In this document: one piece after another, positions 1-5,393 of the stretch | Layout: each line of letters begins with the position of its first letter | Position numbering within the stretch: position 1 is the first letter of the stretch | Made by a program: the position numbers and the translations under genes | The notes under the pieces: model-generated | The model's database searches: none | Seen by the model: the letters and a program-made list of their open reading frames with translations, nothing else | What the model was told of the DNA's origin: nothing | Assembly: GCA_026416315.1 (NCBI GenBank) | Contig: JAOAFK010000171.1 | Span: forward strand, 1 to 5,393 | DNA from: Syntrophorhabdaceae bacterium | GTDB lineage: Bacteria; Desulfobacterota; Syntrophorhabdia; Syntrophorhabdales; Syntrophorhabdaceae | Length of the DNA: 5,393 bases | Direction of reading: 5' to 3'

Positions 1-34
1 TTATTCTTTTTTTAAGGTCTTCACAATCTTCCAT
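1..34 (-). CDS. Possible start of a further gene, cut by the left edge
   Basis: On the minus strand an ATG at 34-32 opens a frame reading MEDCEDLKKRI to the window edge. It starts eight bases after the V4R stop and has the charged, helical look of a real N-terminus. It is in the position expected of the next cistron in a tightly packed operon. Against it, no Shine-Dalgarno precedes the ATG, the upstream stretch being A/T-rich, and 11 codons are too few to identify a family. The frame is also open further upstream, so another start is possible. It could equally be non-coding sequence after the V4R gene. Confidence 0.3.
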   Translation of the reverse strand, partial: MEDCEDLKKRI

Positions 35-42
35 TTTTAAAT

Positions 43-495
43 TCAAAATAAGAGGACATGAAATTCGCAGTAATTGAATCCCACACTCCAGCTTTTTTTC
101 TGGGTGGATTTAGCCCTTTTTCCATAAACCTTTTCAAGGAGACCTGCAATGATCCCGCTCTCCATATCACAAAACATCTCACCCGTGTAAGAAAAACCTG
201 CACAGGTTATGCATTCATATAGTTTAACAATAATATGGTCCTCATCAACGACTTCTATCTCTGGTATACCTATCTTAAGCTCCATAATCCTATTTTTAAA
301 ATCATCGAGGTTATCAGCACCGAGCATGTTACCCACTTTTTTACCTATCATATAAAGGGCTGCCCCTGAACTCTCTCCAAGTATTTCCCTCATGCCAATT
401 ATTCTTAAAATCCTGAAAAGTTCCAAGGGTACATACTCCCCTAATCTCGGTCTTACTATGTTTTTTATCTCTTCAACGGTATATTCCTTCATCAT
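43..495 (-). CDS. V4R-domain (4-vinyl reductase-type) small-molecule-binding protein
   Basis: This 150-residue protein consists almost entirely of a V4R-type domain. The diagnostic part is the C-terminal half: KLYECITCAG (91-100), MFCDMESGIIAGLLEKVYG (107-125) and the terminal WSVGFNYCEFHVLL. This follows the family pattern YECxxCAG / CxxExGxIAGxLE / GxxYCEF. V4R domains occur in the BchJ protein, in small archaeal and bacterial proteins, and in the sensor region of XylR/DmpR-type aromatic-responsive regulators, where conserved cysteines bind a metal. C95, C98, C109 and C143 could serve similarly here. There is no DNA-binding or AAA+ domain, so it is a stand-alone module. Two ATG codons are adjacent (493-495 and 490-492), and GGAG sits three or six bases ahead of them. 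The 4-base overlap with the phosphatase gene suggests translational coupling. The ligand is unknown. Confidence 0.82.
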   Translation of the reverse strand: MMKEYTVEEIKNIVRPRLGEYVPLELFRILRIIGMREILGESSGAALYMIGKKVGNMLGADNLDDFKNRIMELKIGIPEIEVVDEDHIIVKLYECITCAGFSYTGEMFCDMESGIIAGLLEKVYGKRAKSTQKKSWSVGFNYCEFHVLLF

Positions 496-1283
496 TCACT
501 CCAATTACTTTTGTTTCTCTGTAATATATTGAGCATATCTTTATGTATTAAACCGTTTGAAGCAACGATCTCGTCTTTATATATACTGAATTTATTTCCT
601 TTAAAATCCGTTATCATACCCCCTGCCTCTTCCACAATAATTAAGCCTGCTGCCATATCCCAGGGATTTAATTTTAATTCCCAGAACCCGTCAAATCTAC
701 CTGCTGCAAGATAACACAAATTAAGTGCTGCAGAACCATCCCTTCTGATGGCCTGGGCCTCATAGATAAAAGAAATAAAATTTTCTATATTATTCCTTTT
801 ACTTGTGGGCACATCATAAGGAAAACCTGTTGAAAGTAATGCCTGTTTTAAAAAACCGATCTTCGAAACAGAGATCTTTTTTCCGTTCAGATAGGCACCG
901 CCACCTCTTTTTGCATAAAATAACTCTTTGAAAATGGGGTTGTAGACAGCACCTAATGTGATCAAACCATCCTCTTCATATGCAATGGAGGTGCAGAAAA
1001 AAGGGTAACCATGGGCATAATTTGTTGTACCATCAAGGGGGTCAACAATCCATCTGTTTTTATTACCGTCGAAATAATTTTTCTTTTCCTCACTGATTAT
1101 CTCATCTTCAGGAAATGCATCTTTTATAAGGCTTATTATTTTATCCTGACATGCCATATCCACATCTGTAACAAGGTCAATTGTGCCTTTATGACGGATA
1201 TTAATCCTCTTACCAAAATATTTCCTTTGTATCTTTCCTGATTCCAACACACATTGTATGGCAAATTCAAGTATGTCATCCAT
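492..1283 (-). CDS. Inositol monophosphatase family protein (SuhB/HisN-like)
   Basis: This 263-residue protein belongs to the Mg2+-dependent, lithium-sensitive phosphatase superfamily that hydrolyses inositol 1-phosphate and other small phosphomonoesters. The metal-binding set is complete: E65-E66 in ISEE, motif 1 WIVDPLDGTTN (78-88) with D81 and D84, and motif 2 NPWDMAAG (206-213) with D209, followed by EEAGG. RRDGSAALNLCYLAAGRFDGFWE (180-202) fits the substrate-side segment. The length is normal and the enzyme looks active. AAAGGA (1295-1300) lies 11 bases before the ATG, overlapping the stop of the preceding gene. The stop overlaps the first codon of the V4R gene. The family includes SuhB, HisN-type histidinol-phosphate phosphatases, CysQ and archaeal fructose-1,6-bisphosphatases. 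Its pairing with a HisC/CobD-like protein makes an aminoalkyl-phosphate substrate conceivable, but that is inference. Confidence 0.92.
   Translation of the reverse strand: MDDILEFAIQCVLESGKIQRKYFGKRINIRHKGTIDLVTDVDMACQDKIISLIKDAFPEDEIISEEKKNYFDGNKNRWIVDPLDGTTNYAHGYPFFCTSIAYEEDGLITLGAVYNPIFKELFYAKRGGGAYLNGKKISVSKIGFLKQALLSTGFPYDVPTSKRNNIENFISFIYEAQAIRRDGSAALNLCYLAAGRFDGFWELKLNPWDMAAGLIIVEEAGGMITDFKGNKFSIYKDEIVASNGLIHKDMLNILQRNKSNWSE
499..502 (-). promoter_or_regulatory. Shine-Dalgarno GGAG of the V4R gene, inside the end of the phosphatase gene
   Basis: GGAG on the minus strand is followed by TGA and then ATGATGAAG. Spacing is three bases to the first ATG (493-495) and six to the second (490-492). 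The second is nearer the usual spacing, so translation may begin one codon later than annotated. The site lies within the last codons of the phosphatase gene, consistent with coupled translation through the ATGA junction. Confidence 0.55.
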
Positions 1284-1299
1284 TTTCTCTTTGTTCCTT

Positions 1300-2331
1300 T
1301 CACGTTTTTTGTTGCATTGAAACCAGTTGTTTCAAAGTCTTTACAACATACGCATTATATTTGTGTTTTTGCAAGGGAAATCTTATGAATAAACCTTCAG
1401 GTACACTATAGATATCCACATTAATCTTTTTTTTCATAAGCTCTTTTTTGAGTGTCGCCTTATCACAGGGGGCCCTTAATAACAAAAAATTACAGCCCGA
1501 ATCTATTATATTTAAATTTTCGCACGATGATAGTTTATCCATCATATATGCCTTCTCATTTTTTAAGAATTCTATTGTTCTTTTTCTAAAGTGTTTGTCT
1601 TTTAATGCCGTTTTAGCAGCAACATATGCAAGCTGACTTATGGAAAAAAAATCCCATTCCACTGGATCCTTAATAGATGAAATTATATCTTTATTCCCCA
1701 TTATATAACCAAAAGGGATGCCTGCCATGGCATAGAAGGTGGAAAATGTCCTTATTATCAAAATAAAGTTTGAGGTGATTACTTTACTCACATCAGTGGC
1801 AGCATCTGTGTAATCTATAAGGGATTCGTCAATAATAATCAGTTTTTTATTTTCTTCTGATAGCAAAACAAGCTCATCCCAACCATCTTTATCTATTATT
1901 TTTCCTGTAATATTGTGGGGGTTTGGCAAAATTATGAGCTCAGGCTTATCATCCATGCCTTTTAATCCCTTTAGATCATAGGTTTTATCAAAAAAGCCTC
2001 CGTTATAAAAAGTTATTGTTTCAATGCTTAATTTTTCCATTAGTGCCCTGTATCTATTGTGTACTGGTAGTGGGATCAATACACCCTTTGGTCTTATCCT
2101 GTTTATAATCTTTTTTAAGATCTCAGTTGAGCCATGACCTACCAATATGTTTTCATCGGATATATTGTGGATTTTCTTCAAGTAATTGATAAATTGCCCG
2201 CAGGCTGAATCATTGTATAAGTTAAGACTTTTTATGGCCTTTCTTAAACGATTTTTAACCTTCATAGGTGTACCGAGAGGGTTTATATCATAAATAAAAC
2301 TCAATATTTCTTTTGAATGCCCCGATTCCAT
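1300..2331 (-). CDS. CobD/HisC-like fold-type I PLP-enzyme homologue lacking the catalytic lysine
   Basis: This 343-residue protein matches the class I/II aminotransferase fold, nearest by motif to threonine-phosphate decarboxylase (CobD) and histidinol-phosphate aminotransferase (HisC). Visible landmarks are INPLG (16-20), GHGSTE (65-70), NPHNITG (137-143, family NPNNPTG), DES (168-170, with D168 at the pyridine-nitrogen position), RTFSTFYAMAGIPFGY (194-209) and a C-terminal IRF whose R317 fits the substrate-carboxylate arginine. The last long motif normally reads like RSLTKFYAIPGLRLGY. Here the Schiff-base lysine is T198 (ACC) and the PLP-phosphate arginine is P206 (CCT); L171 replaces the usual Tyr/Phe and I141 the usual Pro. 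The length is normal and there is no frameshift or internal stop. Normal transaminase or decarboxylase chemistry therefore seems unlikely. A weak AGGA (2336-2339) lies four bases before the ATG. The stop overlaps the Shine-Dalgarno of the phosphatase gene, 16 bases upstream of that gene's start, which suggests co-transcription. The fold call is sure; the role is unknown. Confidence 0.85.
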   Translation of the reverse strand: MESGHSKEILSFIYDINPLGTPMKVKNRLRKAIKSLNLYNDSACGQFINYLKKIHNISDENILVGHGSTEILKKIINRIRPKGVLIPLPVHNRYRALMEKLSIETITFYNGGFFDKTYDLKGLKGMDDKPELIILPNPHNITGKIIDKDGWDELVLLSEENKKLIIIDESLIDYTDAATDVSKVITSNFILIIRTFSTFYAMAGIPFGYIMGNKDIISSIKDPVEWDFFSISQLAYVAAKTALKDKHFRKRTIEFLKNEKAYMMDKLSSCENLNIIDSGCNFLLLRAPCDKATLKKELMKKKINVDIYSVPEGLFIRFPLQKHKYNAYVVKTLKQLVSMQQKT

Positions 2332-2350
2332 TATGTCCTAAATATACAAA

Positions 2351-2381
2351 AAAAGCGGGGGATAAGTAAACCCCCGCTTTT
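2351..2381 (-). terminator. Rho-independent terminator after the acyl-CoA ligase
   Basis: A perfect 11-bp stem, AAAAGCGGGGG (2351-2361) against CCCCCGCTTTT (2371-2381), encloses a 9-base loop. On the minus strand the stem is followed by an uninterrupted run of T that includes the last stem bases and continues through 2348. The hairpin begins 20 bases past the acyl-CoA ligase stop, so it should end that transcript. The shorter T run after the stem on the plus strand could also give some plus-strand termination, but no plus-strand gene needs it. The next minus-strand gene starts only 19 bases past the stem. Confidence 0.9.
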
Positions 2382-2400
2382 ATATACACTTTAAAAGATT

Positions 2401-4011
2401 TTATAGAGTGTCACTCCATTTACCGTATCTCTCTCTTAATATCCTGTGGAGAATCTTACCCGCACCACTTCTCGGCATTTCTTCGTCTTTTATAAATATC
2501 ACCCTTCTCGGGATCTTATAACCTGCAATCTTGCCCCTACAGAATTCGGAGATCTCCTCAGGTGTTGCTGTTTGACCTTCATGGAGCACAACCACTGCTG
2601 TTACAGCTTCACCCCATTTCTCATGTGGTGTTCCAATGACCGCCACGTCTTTTACCTTTGGATGACCGCCCACAACATTCTCTACCTCTGATGGATAAAC
2701 ATTCTCACCACCAGTGATGATCATGTTGGCCTTTCTATCCACAAGGTAGTAATAACCATCTTCATCCCTGTATGCCATATCACCGGCACTGAAATATTCA
2801 CCTTTCATGGCTGCTGCGGTCTTTTCTGGTTCTTTCCAGTATTCTTCAAAGAGCATGGGGCTCCTTGAATACAGTTCACCCACCACATTCGGCTGTGTGA
2901 TGAGGTTTCCCTCTTCGTCATAGAGCCTTATAATGTCTGTTCCTATAACCTCACGACCGATGGATCCGAGTTTTGTTAACTGTTCGTGGGGCTTCAAAAC
3001 AGTCACAATACCTGCCTCAGTTGAACCGTATGCCTCATAGAGCTCTGAGTTGGGGAACATCTTGAGGATACCGAGTTTTGTGTCTCTTCTTGCCGGTGCA
3101 GAAGAGATCAAAAGTTTTTTGATGGATGTGAGGTCATATTTATTCTTTACCTCATCCGGTAATGCAAGCATCATGATGTAATGTGTGGGAACCAAGGATG
3201 TGAAGGTAATCTTGTGTTCAGAGAAGGTCTTCAAAAGATCTTCTGGGTTGAAGCTTACCATATTGTATGCCATTACAGTGCCACCCACCCAAGTGTTTAC
3301 AAATGAATAGAACAGAGAGTTCACATGGCAGCATGGCATAACAAGAAGGGTAATATCATCAAAATTGAACTGATGGTCGAAGATCATGATAAAATACTGG
3401 GCAAACAGTGATGCGTGGGTCTTTACCACACCTTTTGGTCTTCCTGTTGTGCCACCTGTATACATAATAACCCAAGGATCGTCTGCTGTAACAACTGTTT
3501 CAGGTTCTTCAGGGCTTGCTGCTGCAAGGGCATCCTCATAGGAAATATATCCATCATAATGAGGATTACCGACCTCTGCAAAGGATATATATTTTTCCAC
3601 TGTTGGTATGTTTTTCTTCATCCCGTTTACCATCTCAATCCAAGGATATTCCTTGCCATCCCTTGGGTTTGTACCTGCCTGCACTATAAAAACCTTTGCC
3701 TCACAGTGATTTATAATGTATTCCATCTCAGGTGCGGCAAGCCTGAACATGATAGGAACACATATGAAACCACCTTTTGCAGCTGCTGCATAGATCTCCA
3801 TCCATTCAACACAGTTGTATGCGAGAACTGCAAACCTGTCCCCCTTTTTCATCCCCAAATTTGCGAGGGCATTTGCAAGCCTACAAGACCTTTCATTCCA
3901 CTGTTTGAAGGTGTATTCCTTGTAAAGGTCTTTTGCCCCTATCTTGTTAGGCCACTTAAATGCATTTACCCTCAAAACATCTTTTGCTGTCATCCAACGC
4001 CCGTTTTTCAT
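2401..4011 (-). CDS. AMP-dependent acyl-CoA synthetase/ligase (ANL superfamily)
   Basis: This 536-residue enzyme should activate a carboxylic acid to an acyl-AMP and then to an acyl-CoA, using ATP and CoA. The core adenylation motifs are present in order: the P-loop YTGGTTGRPKGV (184-195), the A5 motif YEAYGSTEAG (325-334), SAGD (408-411), the hinge DRK (425-427) followed by MIITGGENVYPSEVE, and the A10 motif PRSGAGKILHRILR, whose K519 is the expected adenylation lysine. The length is typical of FadD/4-coumarate-ligase-like enzymes. The ATG has a strong Shine-Dalgarno, AGGAGGG (4017-4023), with five bases of spacing. The gene lies 52 bases after the Fe-S subunit and is followed by a clear terminator, so it ends the oxidoreductase unit. 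Chain length or aromatic preference cannot be told from the motifs. The antisense open frame covering much of its 5' half is a shadow. Confidence 0.93.
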   Translation of the reverse strand: MKNGRWMTAKDVLRVNAFKWPNKIGAKDLYKEYTFKQWNERSCRLANALANLGMKKGDRFAVLAYNCVEWMEIYAAAAKGGFICVPIMFRLAAPEMEYIINHCEAKVFIVQAGTNPRDGKEYPWIEMVNGMKKNIPTVEKYISFAEVGNPHYDGYISYEDALAAASPEEPETVVTADDPWVIMYTGGTTGRPKGVVKTHASLFAQYFIMIFDHQFNFDDITLLVMPCCHVNSLFYSFVNTWVGGTVMAYNMVSFNPEDLLKTFSEHKITFTSLVPTHYIMMLALPDEVKNKYDLTSIKKLLISSAPARRDTKLGILKMFPNSELYEAYGSTEAGIVTVLKPHEQLTKLGSIGREVIGTDIIRLYDEEGNLITQPNVVGELYSRSPMLFEEYWKEPEKTAAAMKGEYFSAGDMAYRDEDGYYYLVDRKANMIITGGENVYPSEVENVVGGHPKVKDVAVIGTPHEKWGEAVTAVVVLHEGQTATPEEISEFCRGKIAGYKIPRRVIFIKDEEMPRSGAGKILHRILRERYGKWSDTL

Positions 4012-4063
4012 GTTTACCCTCCTACAATTTTGTATTAATTTTTATTTGATACTATGCATGCTG

Positions 4064-5332
4064 TTACTCAACCAGCTCGAGAATGTGATAAACCTTCTGA
4101 GGCATCTTGTTCTGCAAGACATTGTCTATTAGGTTTATCATACATCCCGGGCAGGCAGTAACAACGATATCAGCCCCTGTTGCCTTAATCCCTGCCATTT
4201 TTTTGGCCGCGATCTTTTTTGTTAGATCATAATGATATACACTAAAAGATCCACCCATACCGCAGCATAAATCCGCATTGGGCATCTCTACATATTTCAG
4301 TCCCTTTAAACCTTTGAGTAATGCCCTTGGCTGTGCCTGGATATTCTGGTATCTTACAAGGTGACAGGGGTCGTGCCATGTAACTGTCTTACCTTCAAAC
4401 TCTTTTTTGAGTTTCAAGTCTTCTGGTTTCACATTCATCACATTAATGATAAATTCCATGCTATCCTTAACTTTTTTCTCAAACTCTGCATATCTTCTCT
4501 GTTGGTCTTCTGTGTCAGGAAGATACTTCTGGTAATCTTTTAAGGTTGAACTGCATGTAGCACAGGCAGTAACAATTGTATCCACGTCTTTAAATGCCTC
4601 TATATTTTTTTCTGCAAGCATCCTGCCTGTCTCAAAATCACCACTAAAATATATGGCAGCACCACAGCATGATTGCTCCTGAGGAACCACGACCTCAATC
4701 CCCCTCTTGGTCATGAAATCAATCATCTTCAATCCAAGCTCAGGATATACAAAATCCGTAGCACAACCCATAAAAAAACCCACCCTCATTGTTGGAGCCT
4801 TTCCATCCTGAGGTTTGTATACAGGCTTTACCATATCCCTTAAAAATGTCTTTGCAATCTCAGGGATGTTTCTGCCCTGGCCAAGGGCCTTTAAAAAATC
4901 AGGGAGGTGTCTTATCTTCCCCTCTGTTTTCGGCAACATCCATTGAAATGCCCTTGCAAGCCTTACATAATTTCCGAATGCCTTCCTGTTTGCCATTACC
5001 TTTCTGAAGGCAAAATTTTTGATAAAACCAAGCCCTTTGTCTTTTACCATCTGGGCCCTTGCGCCTACAACAACCCTGTCTATCTGGGCCTTTGCTGGGC
5101 AGTTCACTACACAACGTTTGCAGAGAAGGCATTTTCCTATAATTTCACCCATTTCGTCGGTAAATTTCTGTTCGCCTTTCAATGCAAGTTTTACGAGATA
5201 GTTTTTCCCCCTTGCTACAGATGTCTCAACCCTTTCCTCCTGATATACAGGACAGAAGAAGCTGCAAAAACCGCACTTCATACACTGGTCGGCAAATTGT
5301 TCTATTTTTTTAAGCTCTTTTAACTCTTCCAT
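4064..5332 (-). CDS. Fe-S oxidoreductase with two 4Fe-4S motifs and two CCG domains (GlcF/LldE/HdrD-like)
   Basis: This 422-residue protein probably passes electrons from the upstream GlcD-like flavoprotein to a quinone, Etf or other carrier. An N-terminal ferredoxin-like region has two 4Fe-4S motifs: C17-x2-C20-x2-C23-x3-C27-P and C68-x2-C71-x2-C74-x3-C78-P. Two cysteine-rich CCG domains follow. The first has C190, C222-C223-G224 and C257-x2-C260; the second has C323, C356-C357-G358 and C394-x2-C397. This is the complete pattern known from GlcF, LldE and HdrD-type subunits, where CCG domains can carry additional Fe-S clusters. I see no signal peptide or membrane segment, so it should be a soluble subunit. 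The ATG start is supported by AGGAG (5341-5345) eight bases upstream. The gene ends in TAA, 52 bases before the acyl-CoA ligase. The family call is firm; the physiological substrate is not. Confidence 0.92.
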   Translation of the reverse strand: MEELKELKKIEQFADQCMKCGFCSFFCPVYQEERVETSVARGKNYLVKLALKGEQKFTDEMGEIIGKCLLCKRCVVNCPAKAQIDRVVVGARAQMVKDKGLGFIKNFAFRKVMANRKAFGNYVRLARAFQWMLPKTEGKIRHLPDFLKALGQGRNIPEIAKTFLRDMVKPVYKPQDGKAPTMRVGFFMGCATDFVYPELGLKMIDFMTKRGIEVVVPQEQSCCGAAIYFSGDFETGRMLAEKNIEAFKDVDTIVTACATCSSTLKDYQKYLPDTEDQQRRYAEFEKKVKDSMEFIINVMNVKPEDLKLKKEFEGKTVTWHDPCHLVRYQNIQAQPRALLKGLKGLKYVEMPNADLCCGMGGSFSVYHYDLTKKIAAKKMAGIKATGADIVVTACPGCMINLIDNVLQNKMPQKVYHILELVE

Positions 5333-5351
5333 AGTGCAAGCTCCTTTTTGA

Positions 5352-5393
5352 CTATTCCCAAATCTTGCCTGGGTTCATGATGTTATTGGGATC
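5352..5393 (-). CDS. FAD-linked oxidase, GlcD-like, C-terminal end only (partial)
   Basis: Only the last 13 codons and a TAG stop lie in the window; the gene continues beyond the right edge. The visible residues read DPNNIMNPGKIWE. A 'DPxNIMNPGK' tail is the usual C-terminus of GlcD/Dld-type flavoproteins (FAD-binding type 4 domain plus vanillyl-alcohol-oxidase-like C-terminal domain), which oxidise glycolate, D-lactate and other 2-hydroxy acids or related substrates. The next gene, 19 bases downstream on the same strand, encodes a GlcF-type Fe-S protein, the normal electron-accepting partner of these flavoproteins, which supports the call. The identity rests on a short peptide plus context. 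The substrate cannot be inferred. Confidence 0.75.
   Translation of the reverse strand, partial: DPNNIMNPGKIWE

Noticed and set aside
21..203. Minus-strand 60-codon frame overlapping the end of the V4R gene
   Set aside because: It is read in a different frame through the conserved V4R C-terminus, has no recognisable pattern and no separate ribosome-binding site.
1714..1740. Frameshift or base-call error as the cause of the missing lysine
   Set aside because: The frame and motif residues are continuous on both sides, and lysine to ACC needs at least two substitutions, with a further independent change at the arginine codon.
2341..2370. TTTACT-18-TATATT as a sigma70 promoter for the aminotransferase-like gene
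   Set aside because: The predicted start site falls within a few bases of the ATG, downstream of the Shine-Dalgarno, and the -35 match is only partial; not listed as a feature.
3415..4038. Plus-strand open frame of 207 codons antisense to the acyl-CoA ligase
   Set aside because: It is Cys- and Phe-rich with no family pattern and lies fully opposite an unambiguous gene with complete motifs; it is a shadow frame.
4012..4063. Internal promoter or terminator between the Fe-S gene and the acyl-CoA ligase
   Set aside because: The 52 bases are AT-rich but hold no hairpin with a T run and no convincing -35/-10 pair; only the ligase Shine-Dalgarno is clear.
4907..5323. Plus-strand open frame of 138 codons antisense to the Fe-S protein
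   Set aside because: It mirrors the cysteine-rich coding sequence on the other strand and shows no domain logic.
1..5393. tRNA, rRNA, CRISPR, insertion-sequence or phage features
   Set aside because: I saw no direct-repeat array, transposase or integrase motif, terminal inverted repeats or structural-RNA signature on either strand.

Overview
All recognisable genes in this 5.4-kb window lie on the minus strand, so transcription runs from high to low coordinates. The sequence suggests a moderately AT-rich anaerobic bacterium. The evidence is a GlcD/GlcF-like oxidoreductase pair next to an AMP-forming acyl-CoA ligase, plus a small V4R-domain protein. This mix is common in syntrophic or sulfate-reducing Desulfobacterota (old Deltaproteobacteria) and their relatives. 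The taxonomic guess is inference, and there is no rRNA or other marker gene to fix it.

Block 1 (5393 down to about 2350) is a catabolic unit. It starts with the last 13 codons of an FAD-linked oxidase of the GlcD type. After 19 bases comes a soluble Fe-S protein with two 4Fe-4S motifs and two CCG domains (GlcF/LldE/HdrD type). After another 52 bases comes an acyl-CoA ligase with all the core adenylation motifs. A strong intrinsic terminator closes the unit. The likely logic is oxidation of an organic acid by the flavoprotein, electron transfer through the Fe-S subunit, and CoA activation of an acid. The substrates cannot be read from the sequence.

Block 2 (2331 down to 1) starts only 19 bases beyond the terminator hairpin and is visibly richer in AT. 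It encodes a CobD/HisC-like fold-type I PLP-enzyme homologue, an inositol-monophosphatase-family phosphatase (16-base gap), a small V4R-domain protein (4-base ATGA overlap), and possibly the start of another gene running off the left edge. The tight packing points to one transcript.

The most notable observation is in block 2. The aminotransferase homologue keeps the overall family pattern (INPLG, GHGSTE, NPHNITG, DES, FYAMAG..FGY, a C-terminal IRF arginine), but threonine replaces the Schiff-base lysine and proline replaces the PLP-phosphate arginine eight residues later. At least two more active-site positions are changed. The reading frame is intact and reads as a maintained protein, so this may be a repurposed, non-transaminating member working with a phosphatase and a V4R ligand-binding protein.
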